From an uncultured Bacteroidales bacterium (GTDB lineage: Bacteria > Bacteroidota > Bacteroidia > Bacteroidales > Muribaculaceae), in the NCBI GenBank assembly GCA_900554715.1, contig USIN01000012.1:1-17216 (forward strand): DNA of 17,216 nucleotides, written 5' to 3'. The notes under the pieces were generated by a model, which saw nothing but the letters and a program-made list of their open reading frames with translations, made no database searches and was not told the DNA's origin. Position 1 is the stretch's first letter; every line of letters begins with the position of its first letter. Made by a program: the position numbers and the translations under genes. Positions 8,171-14,403 of this stretch are shown here, piece after piece.

Positions 8171-8195
8171 ACGATAAGACAAATACCATATAAGG

Positions 8196-8236
8196 CGCGA
8201 GCCGGCAGAAACGACTGCCGGCTCGCGTTGTGTTTT
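8196..8236 (+). terminator. intrinsic terminator of fabD
   Basis: A perfect 13-bp GC-rich stem (8196-8208 with 8215-8227, CGCGAGCCGGCAG and its complement) encloses a 6-nt loop AAACGA. It is followed by TTGTGTTTT. This is the clearest terminator in the window. Confidence 0.85.
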
Positions 8237-8664
8237 AACTGACAATAAAAGAACAGAAGGCAGAAGGGCAAAAGGACAGAGGTTAATTCAATGCACAATG
8301 CACGATGTACAATCCAGCCCGACGATATTGAGGAGCGGCGTCATATCGCCTGCAAGGCGATGATTTTACTGATTGCCGCGTAGGTCGAGGCGCTTAGGCG
8401 CCGGCCTGCGCGGTAAGGCGATTGTTGATTGATTGCGTTTGAAAAACGCAGACTTGCTACTACGACAGCGCCACTGCGAGGCTTCGAGAAGGTAGTTGGT
8501 CAAATTAGGCAAATAAGTTATTGCATCAAAGTAGGGCTGCGCAATCGCGCGGCCACGTCAGACGGTATGGGCCAAGGGTTTCAGTCCTTGGAATTCAGCG
8601 GGTTGGCTGCGAGGGCTGAAGCCCTCGCTCCATGCGGCTTTCGCGGGCGTGGCATGCCACGGCC
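8228..8664. other. non-coding spacer made of repeats and hairpins
   Basis: No credible gene is present. After a purine-rich run (8247-8282) come a 28-bp repeat (8286-8313) and a chain of stem-loops: ATCGCCT/AGGCGAT (8345-8361), an imperfect long stem around CCGCG...CGCGG (about 8380-8413, inner GGCGC/GCGCC), TGCGTTT/AAACGCA (8434-8450), GGCTGCGC/GCGCGGCC (8535-8554), CCAAGG/CCTTGG (8572-8591), and then the 81-bp repeat copy A. The density of stems suggests decayed repeat elements or a structured RNA. No tRNA or known riboswitch is recognised. Confidence 0.55.
8286..8313. repeat. 28-bp interspersed repeat, copy 1
   Basis: This 28-bp stretch, beginning ATTCAATGCACAAT and ending GATGTACAAT, matches 10856-10883 at 27 of 28 positions in the same orientation (G at 8300 is T at 10870). 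It resembles the short CACAAT-type intergenic repeats seen in Bacteroidales. Confidence 0.8.
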
Positions 8665-8668
8665 CTAC
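8588..8668. repeat. 81-bp structured repeat, copy A
   Basis: Strongly similar to 10414-10493 in the same orientation, with one single-base length difference. It holds two hairpins: GCGAGGGCT/AGCCCTCGC (8609-8617 with 8620-8628) and the 14-bp palindrome CGTGGCATGCCACG (8648-8661) with flanking GGG/CCC pairing. Both copies end at CCCTAC. On the minus strand that end reads GTAGGG, and its TAG is the stop codon of the adjoining lipoprotein gene. Confidence 0.85.
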
Positions 8669-9204
8669 TTCAGGATAATGCTATAGAAGCCGCGGTCGTT
8701 GTCTATTTTCTTGCCGTCGAGATAGTAATGGCGGGTGACTTCGGTTACCTTTTTTATTTTATTGGTCGCCTTTAGCTTGAACATACGGTTGCCAATGCTG
8801 AGCGTCACGACTGTCGTTCCGTTTGTGCTTCCGTCAATCTCTCCGATACGTATCACTTTTTTCATTACTCCGTCGGTGTCTTTGACTGTCGCGATATATG
8901 GTGAATGCCAAATGGCATAATAGGCGCGGCTCTCGTAATCGGCCCACGGATTATCGATTAACGGATACCATTGGTCCTCGTATTGTACTTTTATGCTTTC
9001 ATCGATAACGCAGCCCGTAGTTTTTTCATCAAGGAGGTCTTCTCCCTGACTGTTGACGCATGCGACATCGAATTCGATTGGCGCATAATCAACGATTAGG
9101 TCTTTATAATTGTCGTCGTCATCGTCGCTGTCGCAAGATGAGAGTGACAGCATCGGTATCAATGCAAGCACGAGGATGAACGGTAGAGAAAAGAGCTTTT
9201 TCAT
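8665..9204 (-). CDS. putative surface lipoprotein
   Basis: I do not recognise the 179-aa family. The N-terminus is a lipoprotein signal (MKKLFSLPFILVLALIPM) with lipobox LSSC, so C24 would be lipidated. The mature protein begins C-DSDDDDDN; such acidic residues just after the cysteine match the export signal that sends Bacteroidetes lipoproteins to the cell surface. The rest is beta-rich without catalytic motifs and ends DRGFYSIILK. The stop codon is supplied by the edge of the interspersed repeat copy A, so the original C-terminus may have been different. It lies 13 nt after another lipoprotein gene and is surely cotranscribed with it. Confidence 0.8.
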   Translation of the reverse strand: MKKLFSLPFILVLALIPMLSLSSCDSDDDDDNYKDLIVDYAPIEFDVACVNSQGEDLLDEKTTGCVIDESIKVQYEDQWYPLIDNPWADYESRAYYAIWHSPYIATVKDTDGVMKKVIRIGEIDGSTNGTTVVTLSIGNRMFKLKATNKIKKVTEVTRHYYLDGKKIDNDRGFYSIILK

Positions 9205-9217
9205 AAATTATTAAGTG

Positions 9218-10099
9218 TTAGAATCTGTCTTCGAAATCATCCCTGAGCTGCCTGGCAAAGGCCCAAATGTTTGACGGTTCCCATCGATCAGAGTTTTCTG
9301 CGACTATTTGACGGAGTTGTTCAGTTGTCCATGTCACCCCATCTACGTCATAGCTATGCTTGTATTCATCCATTTTGTCGATTAGATAATTGAGAAATGA
9401 ATGGAAGCTATCATAGCCTATGGTTGTTGCATCGACAACCGTTTTGTCGGTTGATGTGCTCTTGTATTTCCATACGAATTTATAGCTGTTTTTTGCTAAC
9501 TCATTTGCATCATAGCCAAGTTTTTCAAGGTATGACGCTTTTGGTGAAATCGAAAAATTGATTTCTTTGTCGGAGAGTGCCTCAATCTTGAATGTCTTGC
9601 CGATATATGTGAATGTTTTGTCGGCATTAAGAGGTGCCTTGATATAGAACTTCATATCTGTAGGAGTGCGAGTTTCGTCACAGTATTTACCCCACACCTC
9701 ATAAATTTTAGCGAATTCGGGGTCGAAATTGCATGAATTTTTATAGAAAAACGCACTAAACCATAAGTGCCCCTGTGTGATTTCTATCGAAGGGTTAGTT
9801 TGAATCGAATATATTGTTTCGCGATTTTTTCCAGGGGCGCAGAAAGGTATATTGTCTCCTTTTTTTCTTAAATCTGTTTCGTAATCTTGTTCGGTGTTAG
9901 TCCATATATCGCTGCCATTTTCTTTTACATAGACACTGCCGAACCATGCAGAGCAGACATAATCTTTTTCACCTGAGGCTAAATCGTTATAAAAGTCATT
10001 GTCAAAATTGCTTGGCTCGTCGGAGCAAGAACCGAACGAAAGTGCCATGGCGAGCGCCATTGTGGCAACGGTCAGGACGAGGAGGGCTTTTGTTTTCAT
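9218..10099 (-). CDS. putative lipoprotein, first gene of a two-gene operon
   Basis: Unrecognised 293-aa protein with a signal peptide (MKTKALLVLTVATMALAMAL) and lipobox FGSC, giving a lipidated C25 followed by SDEPSNFDND, again acidic and consistent with outer-membrane surface display. The mature region is rich in aromatic residues and Lys/Asp with predicted beta strands (FTYIGKTFKIEAL). The C-terminal 60 residues look helical and end RQLRDDFEDRF. No enzyme motif is visible. The base composition is more AT-rich than the housekeeping genes. A promoter lies about 45 nt upstream, and the other lipoprotein gene follows after 13 nt. The pair may act together, as secreted lipoprotein pairs often do, but nothing shows the role. 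Confidence 0.8.
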   Translation of the reverse strand: MKTKALLVLTVATMALAMALSFGSCSDEPSNFDNDFYNDLASGEKDYVCSAWFGSVYVKENGSDIWTNTEQDYETDLRKKGDNIPFCAPGKNRETIYSIQTNPSIEITQGHLWFSAFFYKNSCNFDPEFAKIYEVWGKYCDETRTPTDMKFYIKAPLNADKTFTYIGKTFKIEALSDKEINFSISPKASYLEKLGYDANELAKNSYKFVWKYKSTSTDKTVVDATTIGYDSFHSFLNYLIDKMDEYKHSYDVDGVTWTTEQLRQIVAENSDRWEPSNIWAFARQLRDDFEDRF

Positions 10100-10145
10100 A
10101 ATGTGATGAATTGAAGAGTGATAGATGTGAGATTGAACTGTGCCG

Positions 10146-10175
10146 CAAATATAAATAAAAAATATGGTTTACAAA
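10146..10175 (-). promoter_or_regulatory. promoter of the lipoprotein operon
   Basis: On the minus strand TATATTTG (10146-10153) is a consensus -7 box, and TTTG (10172-10175) lies 18 nt further upstream, slightly closer than the usual 19-21 nt. The start site would be near 10140, about 40 nt before the first lipoprotein ATG. Confidence 0.6.
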
Positions 10176-10600
10176 TAAAAATCAATAAAATATGATATTT
10201 TATCGTGTATTTATGGAAATAATGATGTTTTTTATTGGAATTGAGTTGTGTTTTGGGTAAAAACGCATAGAATTAAAACCTGGAGTCGGAGAGGCGGCGC
10301 CATGAGAGTCAAAGTTCTGCGATAGCGTAACAATAGCGCTCTCTCCGCGGCTAACAAGATTTAAGTCCGCCGGCCTGAGCGAACCATGTTGTATAAATCA
10401 AAGGTGTTATTTATTGGTACGCAGTGGTTTGGCTCGTGGGTTGAAGCCCTCGCTCCATGCAGCTTTCGCGGGTGTGGCATGTCACACCCCTACAGCTCAG
10501 CGACTTATATTTTAAAATCTTTTGTTCTTGTGCTCTTTTGTTTTTATGTTCTTAATTATCACCAACTTGTGATTTTGTTGAAAAATAATTGTAAAAATAC
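10176..10600. other. non-coding spacer with structured elements
   Basis: The first 90 bases are very AT-rich. Then an imperfect long stem can be drawn between GGAGAGGCG (about 10290-10298) and CGCTCTCTCC (about 10338-10347). The structured repeat copy B occupies 10414-10493, and an AT-rich stretch leads to the promoter at 10601. An open frame across copy B encodes only the translated repeat and is not a gene. Nothing else is recognised. Confidence 0.5.
10414..10493. repeat. 80-bp structured repeat, copy B
   Basis: The second copy of the element at 8588-8668. The terminal hairpin is kept through paired changes: GGGTGTG/CACACCC here against GGGCGTG/CACG-GCCC in copy A. The first hairpin is weaker (GGGTT/AGCCC, with a T-T mismatch below it). 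It lies in the spacer before the capsid-portal island. Conservation of pairing points to a functional structure or a REP/MITE-type element. Confidence 0.85.
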
Positions 10601-10632
10601 TTGCAAAATTGATATGTTGTGTTGTAAATTTG
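10601..10632 (+). promoter_or_regulatory. strong promoter heading the capsid-portal island
   Basis: TTGC (10601-10604) and TAAATTTG (10625-10632) are separated by exactly 20 nt, an excellent Bacteroidetes promoter. Transcription would start near 10638, giving a leader of about 60 nt before the 50-aa ORF. No other -7 box is found ahead of the capsid gene, so this promoter may drive the whole cluster. Confidence 0.7.
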
Positions 10633-10698
10633 CATTGTAAAATTTCATCAACGATAGTCGAACACACAAACAATTTCTTATTGAAACTTTATCAAATT

Positions 10699-10851
10699 AT
10701 GGAAAACACAAATCAGACCACCGACACGATGCCCGATATCGAGGCAATCAAAAAAGAGGCATACGAGCGCGGCCGAGCCGACGCTATGGCTGAAATAGAG
10801 GCTGCCAACCCCGTAGTACTTTCGGGTTACCGCAAAGGATTCTGGGAGTGA
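10699..10851 (+). CDS. small acidic helical protein, possibly an assembly factor
   Basis: The 50-aa product starts at ATG 10699; the same frame is open further upstream but only across promoter sequence. It is acidic and almost wholly helical in its middle (IEAIKKEAYERGRADAMAEI, residues 14-33), with a short conserved-looking tail GYRKGFWE. Charged single-helix proteins of this kind resemble small scaffold or assembly proteins of phages, but 50 aa is far shorter than usual scaffolds. It is the first gene behind the strong promoter at 10601 and lies 291 nt before the capsid gene. Function unknown; position is the main hint. Confidence 0.6.
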   Translation: MENTNQTTDTMPDIEAIKKEAYERGRADAMAEIEAANPVVLSGYRKGFWE

Positions 10852-10855
10852 GACG

Positions 10856-10883
10856 ATTCAATGCACAATTCACGATGTACAAT
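10856..10883. repeat. 28-bp interspersed repeat, copy 2
   Basis: Matches 8286-8313 at 27 of 28 bases. It begins 4 nt after the stop codon of the 50-aa ORF. Confidence 0.8.
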
Positions 10884-11071
10884 GCATAATCAAGAACAGA
10901 AGTCCCTATGCCGTCAGGACGGCAACTCAATATTATACTACATCAATCTCCAAATAGCTGACATCCAAGCACATAGAAAGCTGTAGTATGATAGAACATA
11001 AGAGTTTTTTAGACAGAAAAACAAGAAACAGAAGGACGCAAGTATTAGTGATAATCAATTAGTAATTAGCA

Positions 11072-11127
11072 ATTCAACATTCAACATTCAACATTCAACA
11101 TTCAACATTCAACATTCAACATTCAAA
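11072..11127. repeat. heptamer tandem array (ATTCAAC), seven perfect units
   Basis: Seven exact ATTCAAC units run from 11072 to 11120 and an eighth, ATTCAAA, fills 11121-11127. The array ends 15 nt upstream of the capsid ATG at 11143, so it would lie in the ribosome-entry region. Such arrays can change length by slippage. Confidence 0.95.
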
Positions 11128-11142
11128 ATTCTTAACCGATCT

Positions 11143-12447
11143 ATGTCAACACAAATCATTCAAGGCGCCAATGGGGGCGCAATCGCTACAGGCGGACCGG
11201 TGACAACTTCTATCGTCGACAGTGCGTCGCCTGGCCTTCTCTCCAACACAATCGACGAACGTATCGTCAAAGTCAGACCCATGTCGACGCCTATCGACCA
11301 GCTGTCGCGCTGCGGAGGCTCGCGGGCATGCGGCTCGATGAAGGTCGAGTATTATGCCGTAGACACTAAAAAGACCGAGGTGACGCTCTCGGAAGCGGCC
11401 GGAGGCAAAGCCGGCACACTTAAAGCTCCGGGCGTGGCAACATACGTCATCAAGACCGACGGCGACGAGCTTATCGAGGTGTCAGAGACGCTTTTGCTGC
11501 CCGAACTTCAGGGTGTGACGGACGACGGCAAGGCTGTCTCGGGGCTGGTGCTCTATGTCGTCAGCAAGCCCGATGCGGGCGGTGTCGAGGTCGTCGCCGT
11601 CAACGGCATGCGCGACTCAAGCCGCAATGACGGTTCGCGCATCCTGCCGTCGCTTTCGTCGGGGCTACGCATCGTCAGAATGGGCCGCGCGGCGACCGAG
11701 CTTGATGTACAGACGGCCCAGTTTGCCGCCCTGCCGGTGAAGACCGACAACTATTGTCAGATATTCAAGATGCAGGTCGAGGAATCGACGTTCCACAAAA
11801 TCGCCGACAAAGAGATAGGCTGGTCGTTCTCAGATCGCGAGGAGGCCGCCATCATCGACATGCGTCTCGGCATGGAGAAAAACTTTATCTTCGGCACCAA
11901 ATCGACGGTCTATGACCCTGTCAAGCGCGAGACTGTCTATCTCACCGGCGGCATCTGGAATCAGACACCACGTCAGACCACGCTCAACATCAAGACTCCG
12001 ACCGAAGGCAAGCTCGTGACTCTCTGCAGCGAGGCGTTTACCCAAAATGCCGGCTCGAAGCGCAAGATCCTCATCGCCGGCACCAGGATGGTCGAGGCTC
12101 TGAGCCGCATCGACTACGGCAAGGTCGTCACGGCGGGCGAGACCTTCGCCAAGTGGGGCATCGAGTTCAAGGAGATACGCTCTAATTTCGGTTCGCTCTA
12201 CGTGCTCCACTCAGAAATTTTCGACCAGTGCGGCCATGCGACCGACGGTTTTATCGTCGACCCCGATTATGTGACAAAGTATGTCCACATGCCCTTCCAC
12301 GCCGAGAAGCTCGACCTGCGCCGCTCGGGTGTGCGCAACACCGACGCGGTGGTCATCACCGAGTGCTCGTGCCTTGTGCTGCGCTATCCCCAGTCGCACA
12401 TGCGCGTCATCGGCGTCACCGAAGACCCCGAGGAAGAAGAAGTGTGA
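11143..12447 (+). CDS. major capsid protein, SU10/DUF5309-like HK97 fold
   Basis: The 434-aa protein looks like the coat protein of an SU10-type tailed phage. Family-like segments are KTDNYCQIFKMQVEESTFHK (200-219), a helix with REEAAIIDMRLGMEKNFIFG (232-251), YDPVKRETVYLTGGIW (257-272), the long-helix region EGKLVTLCSEAF (288-299), FAKWGIEFKEIRSNFGSLYV (335-354), and the closing part with DGFIVDPDYV (368-377) and RVIGV. The N-terminus (MSTQIIQGANGG) goes straight into an N-arm without a cleavable delta domain, which fits the absence of a protease gene. There are seven cysteines (57, 63, 205, 295, 363, 408, 410), rather many for a coat protein. The C-terminus is an acidic tail, DPEEEEV. An encapsulin-like role is possible but unproven. 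The identification rests on pattern recall, not on a search. Confidence 0.75.
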   Translation: MSTQIIQGANGGAIATGGPVTTSIVDSASPGLLSNTIDERIVKVRPMSTPIDQLSRCGGSRACGSMKVEYYAVDTKKTEVTLSEAAGGKAGTLKAPGVATYVIKTDGDELIEVSETLLLPELQGVTDDGKAVSGLVLYVVSKPDAGGVEVVAVNGMRDSSRNDGSRILPSLSSGLRIVRMGRAATELDVQTAQFAALPVKTDNYCQIFKMQVEESTFHKIADKEIGWSFSDREEAAIIDMRLGMEKNFIFGTKSTVYDPVKRETVYLTGGIWNQTPRQTTLNIKTPTEGKLVTLCSEAFTQNAGSKRKILIAGTRMVEALSRIDYGKVVTAGETFAKWGIEFKEIRSNFGSLYVLHSEIFDQCGHATDGFIVDPDYVTKYVHMPFHAEKLDLRRSGVRNTDAVVITECSCLVLRYPQSHMRVIGVTEDPEEEEV

Positions 12448-12458
12448 AAAAACGCCGG

Positions 12459-12496
12459 CACCGCCGGGGTGTTCTCCCCGCGTCGCTCCGGCGGTG
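12459..12496 (+). terminator. hairpin between capsid gene and the rest of the cluster
   Basis: CACCGCCGG (12459-12467) pairs with CCGGCGGTG (12488-12496). An alternative inner hairpin CGGGG/CCCCG (12465-12480) shares bases with it. The tail TAATACCTTTTGG is only moderately T-rich. The position, 12 nt after the capsid stop, suggests partial termination or mRNA stabilisation, so that capsid is made in large excess over portal. Confidence 0.6.
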
Positions 12497-12537
12497 TAAT
12501 ACCTTTTGGATAATACTGTGAAAAACAATTCAATACC

Positions 12538-13095
12538 ATGAAAATAACATATACAAAAGACGAGATGACACGTCTGTGGCGCGAACGCTCGGGACTCGAG
12601 CCTGCGGTGACATCCTGCGGCATCACGCGCCACGACGGCATCGACGTCGACCGTTCAATCGAGTGCCGCGCCCGACAGTGGTACCTCAATCTGCTCTACC
12701 GCGGCGATCGCCGCCATCTGGCCGTCGAAGACATCTCGCCGCGTGTCACTTTCTCGACCGACGGCTATAACATAGGCCGTTGCGCGCTGCCGCTCGATGT
12801 CTGCCGTGTCTTCGAGGTGCGTCTTGCCGGCTGGGCCTCGTCGGCGAAAGTGAGGAAGCGTCCGCCCGCGAGACTGATATCGCTGCTGGCAAATCCGTTC
12901 TTCAGCGGTTCGAAGACAGAGCCGATGGCATGGATCGAGGGCGACATACTCTGTGTGGCGCCGGCCTCGGAGGCACGCGGCGCCCTGACGCTGCCGCTGA
13001 TGATAGCCGCCGCCGTCGACACCGGTCCCGAGACGTTCACCATCGACGACAGTGCCCTGTCGACAATACCGGTTTATGACCCATTTGATCGATAA
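12538..13095 (+). CDS. possible head-tail adaptor protein
   Basis: A 185-aa protein not firmly recognised. The N-terminal 60 residues are helical (MTRLWRERSGLEP, RSIECRARQWYLNLLYRG), and the rest is beta-rich with YNIGRCALPLDVCRVFEVRL (76-95), IEGDILCVAP (133-142) and LTLPLMIAAA (149-158). Helices followed by a beta sandwich carrying an LPxDxxRVxxV motif recall adaptor proteins that bind under the portal in tailed phages. The place next to the portal gene agrees with this. It starts 90 nt after the capsid gene, beyond the hairpin, and ends 3 nt before the portal start, so the two are translationally linked. It may instead be a different head-completion protein. Confidence 0.5.
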   Translation: MKITYTKDEMTRLWRERSGLEPAVTSCGITRHDGIDVDRSIECRARQWYLNLLYRGDRRHLAVEDISPRVTFSTDGYNIGRCALPLDVCRVFEVRLAGWASSAKVRKRPPARLISLLANPFFSGSKTEPMAWIEGDILCVAPASEARGALTLPLMIAAAVDTGPETFTIDDSALSTIPVYDPFDR

Positions 13096-13098
13096 ATC

Positions 13099-14403
13099 AT
13101 GACAGACACAAAAATGCTTCTGAAGAGCGCCTGCAAGGCGTGGTCGGCGGCGGCTGATTTCCGCGCCCGGCGTCTCAGATATAAGAAATATACCTACGGC
13201 AAGCAGTGGTGTGACGCCGTGCCATATCAGGGCCATTATGTCGAAGAGTGGCAGCTGATTGAAGCCAACGGCAAGAAACCGCTGACAAACAATCTTATAC
13301 GCCAGATTGTCAAGACGGTCATCGGCCGCTTCCGCGCCATCGCCGAAGAGAACGGCCTCTATGAAGGCGGCGACGCTTTTATAACCGACAACGCGCTGCC
13401 CGAACTCGACAGCCGCCTGCTCGAAGAGTTTCTGATATCGGGCTGCGCCGTGCAGCGCGTCGGCCGCGACTCGCGTTTTTTCAAAAGCGGCACGGTGATA
13501 GAGAATGTCAATCCGCGGTCGTTTTTTGTCAACGGCTACCGCGACCCGCTCGGCCGTGACATAGAGCTGATCGGCATGCTCCACGACATGAGTTTCGCCG
13601 AGGTCGCAGGCCGTTTCGGTCGCGGCGACCGCCGCACCATCAGACAGCTCAAGGCAATCTACAACGCGCCGACGGGCGAACGGGTGTTTTCGGCCGGACG
13701 CATACTCGGCGACGACGAGGGGTCGCCAGACTTCTTCTTTGCGCCCGACGGCAAATGCCGCGTCATCGAAGTCTGGACGCTCGACTACCGGCCCGCACCG
13801 GCCGGAAAGTCTGTCGCGTTACGGCCCGATGACTTCGTCTGGCGCTGCCGCTGGCTTGCTCCCGACGGCACTCTCCTCGCCGAGCACGGCCCGGCGCGAA
13901 CAGGCGGCCGGCATCCGTTTGTCGTCAAGCTCTATCCGCTGACAGACGGCGAGATGCACTCGTTTGTCGAGGATATCATCGACCAGCAGCGTTATGTCAA
14001 CCGCCTGATTGTGATGATGGACCATATATTGGCGTCGACAGCCAAGGGTGTGCTGCTCTTCCCCGTAGAACAGCTGCCCAAAGACAGCGACTGGGCGAGT
14101 GTGGCGGAGGCATGGGCGCGCTGCGACGGCGTGATACCTATCACCGGCGCAGGGCCGCAGATGCCGACTCAGGTCGTGACGACAGGCGCAGGCAACGGCG
14201 CATATCAGCTGCTGTCGCTCGAGATGGATCTCATGGAGAAGATATCGGGTGTGAGCGAGGCGCTTGCCGGCCGTCAGGTGTCGCCCGCGACCGGCGTGTC
14301 GCTCTACGAGAGCCAGATAAGGAACGCCACGATAGCTCTCGCCGACCTCCTCGAGACTTTTGTTTCAATGATTAAAACCCGTAATGACATCGCAAGAAAA
14401 TGA
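13099..14403 (+). CDS. phage portal protein (compact, P22/SU10-like)
   Basis: In tailed phages a dodecamer of this protein forms the DNA gate at one capsid vertex. The 434-aa product shows the usual pattern: YTYGKQW near 31-37, the helix LTNNLIRQIVKTVIGRFRA (62-80), the region IENVNPRSFFVNGYRDPLGR (134-153) followed by DIELIGMLHDM, the segment HPFVVKLYPLTDGEMHSFVE (272-291), IIDQQRYVNRL (293-303), and the long-helix pattern VSEALAGRQVSPATGVSLYE (385-404). The family is commonly 500-720 aa. This one stops soon after the helix ADLLETFVSMIKTRND, so the C-terminal barrel or crown part is missing or very short. The stop codon overlaps the next start as ATGA, so it is not an obvious random truncation. 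No terminase partner is present. Confidence 0.85.
   Translation: MTDTKMLLKSACKAWSAAADFRARRLRYKKYTYGKQWCDAVPYQGHYVEEWQLIEANGKKPLTNNLIRQIVKTVIGRFRAIAEENGLYEGGDAFITDNALPELDSRLLEEFLISGCAVQRVGRDSRFFKSGTVIENVNPRSFFVNGYRDPLGRDIELIGMLHDMSFAEVAGRFGRGDRRTIRQLKAIYNAPTGERVFSAGRILGDDEGSPDFFFAPDGKCRVIEVWTLDYRPAPAGKSVALRPDDFVWRCRWLAPDGTLLAEHGPARTGGRHPFVVKLYPLTDGEMHSFVEDIIDQQRYVNRLIVMMDHILASTAKGVLLFPVEQLPKDSDWASVAEAWARCDGVIPITGAGPQMPTQVVTTGAGNGAYQLLSLEMDLMEKISGVSEALAGRQVSPATGVSLYESQIRNATIALADLLETFVSMIKTRNDIARK

Larger units (their letters stand above)
10852..11142 (+). other. long repeat-filled leader of the capsid gene
   Basis: No gene is seen here. In order it holds the 28-bp repeat copy 2 (10856-10883), a 14-bp hairpin GCCGTC/GACGGC (10910-10923), an inverted repeat ATACTACA (10935-10942) / TGTAGTAT (10982-10989) enclosing 39 nt, a purine-rich run (about 11011-11040), and the ATTCAAC heptamer array that ends 15 nt before the capsid start. 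No -7 box is obvious. Confidence 0.55.

Noticed and set aside
8429..8686. 85-aa plus-strand ORF
   Set aside because: It is the translation of the structured repeat (contains EALAPCGFRGRGM). The same peptide appears in the ORF across copy B, it overlaps the end of a real lipoprotein gene, and it has no good start.
10386..10640. 84-aa plus-strand ORF
   Set aside because: Its first part is translated repeat copy B and the rest is AT-rich promoter DNA. No promoter or conserved character supports it.
11072..11127. CRISPR array
   Set aside because: The units are 7 bp, contiguous and lack spacers, and no cas gene is present. It is a simple tandem repeat.
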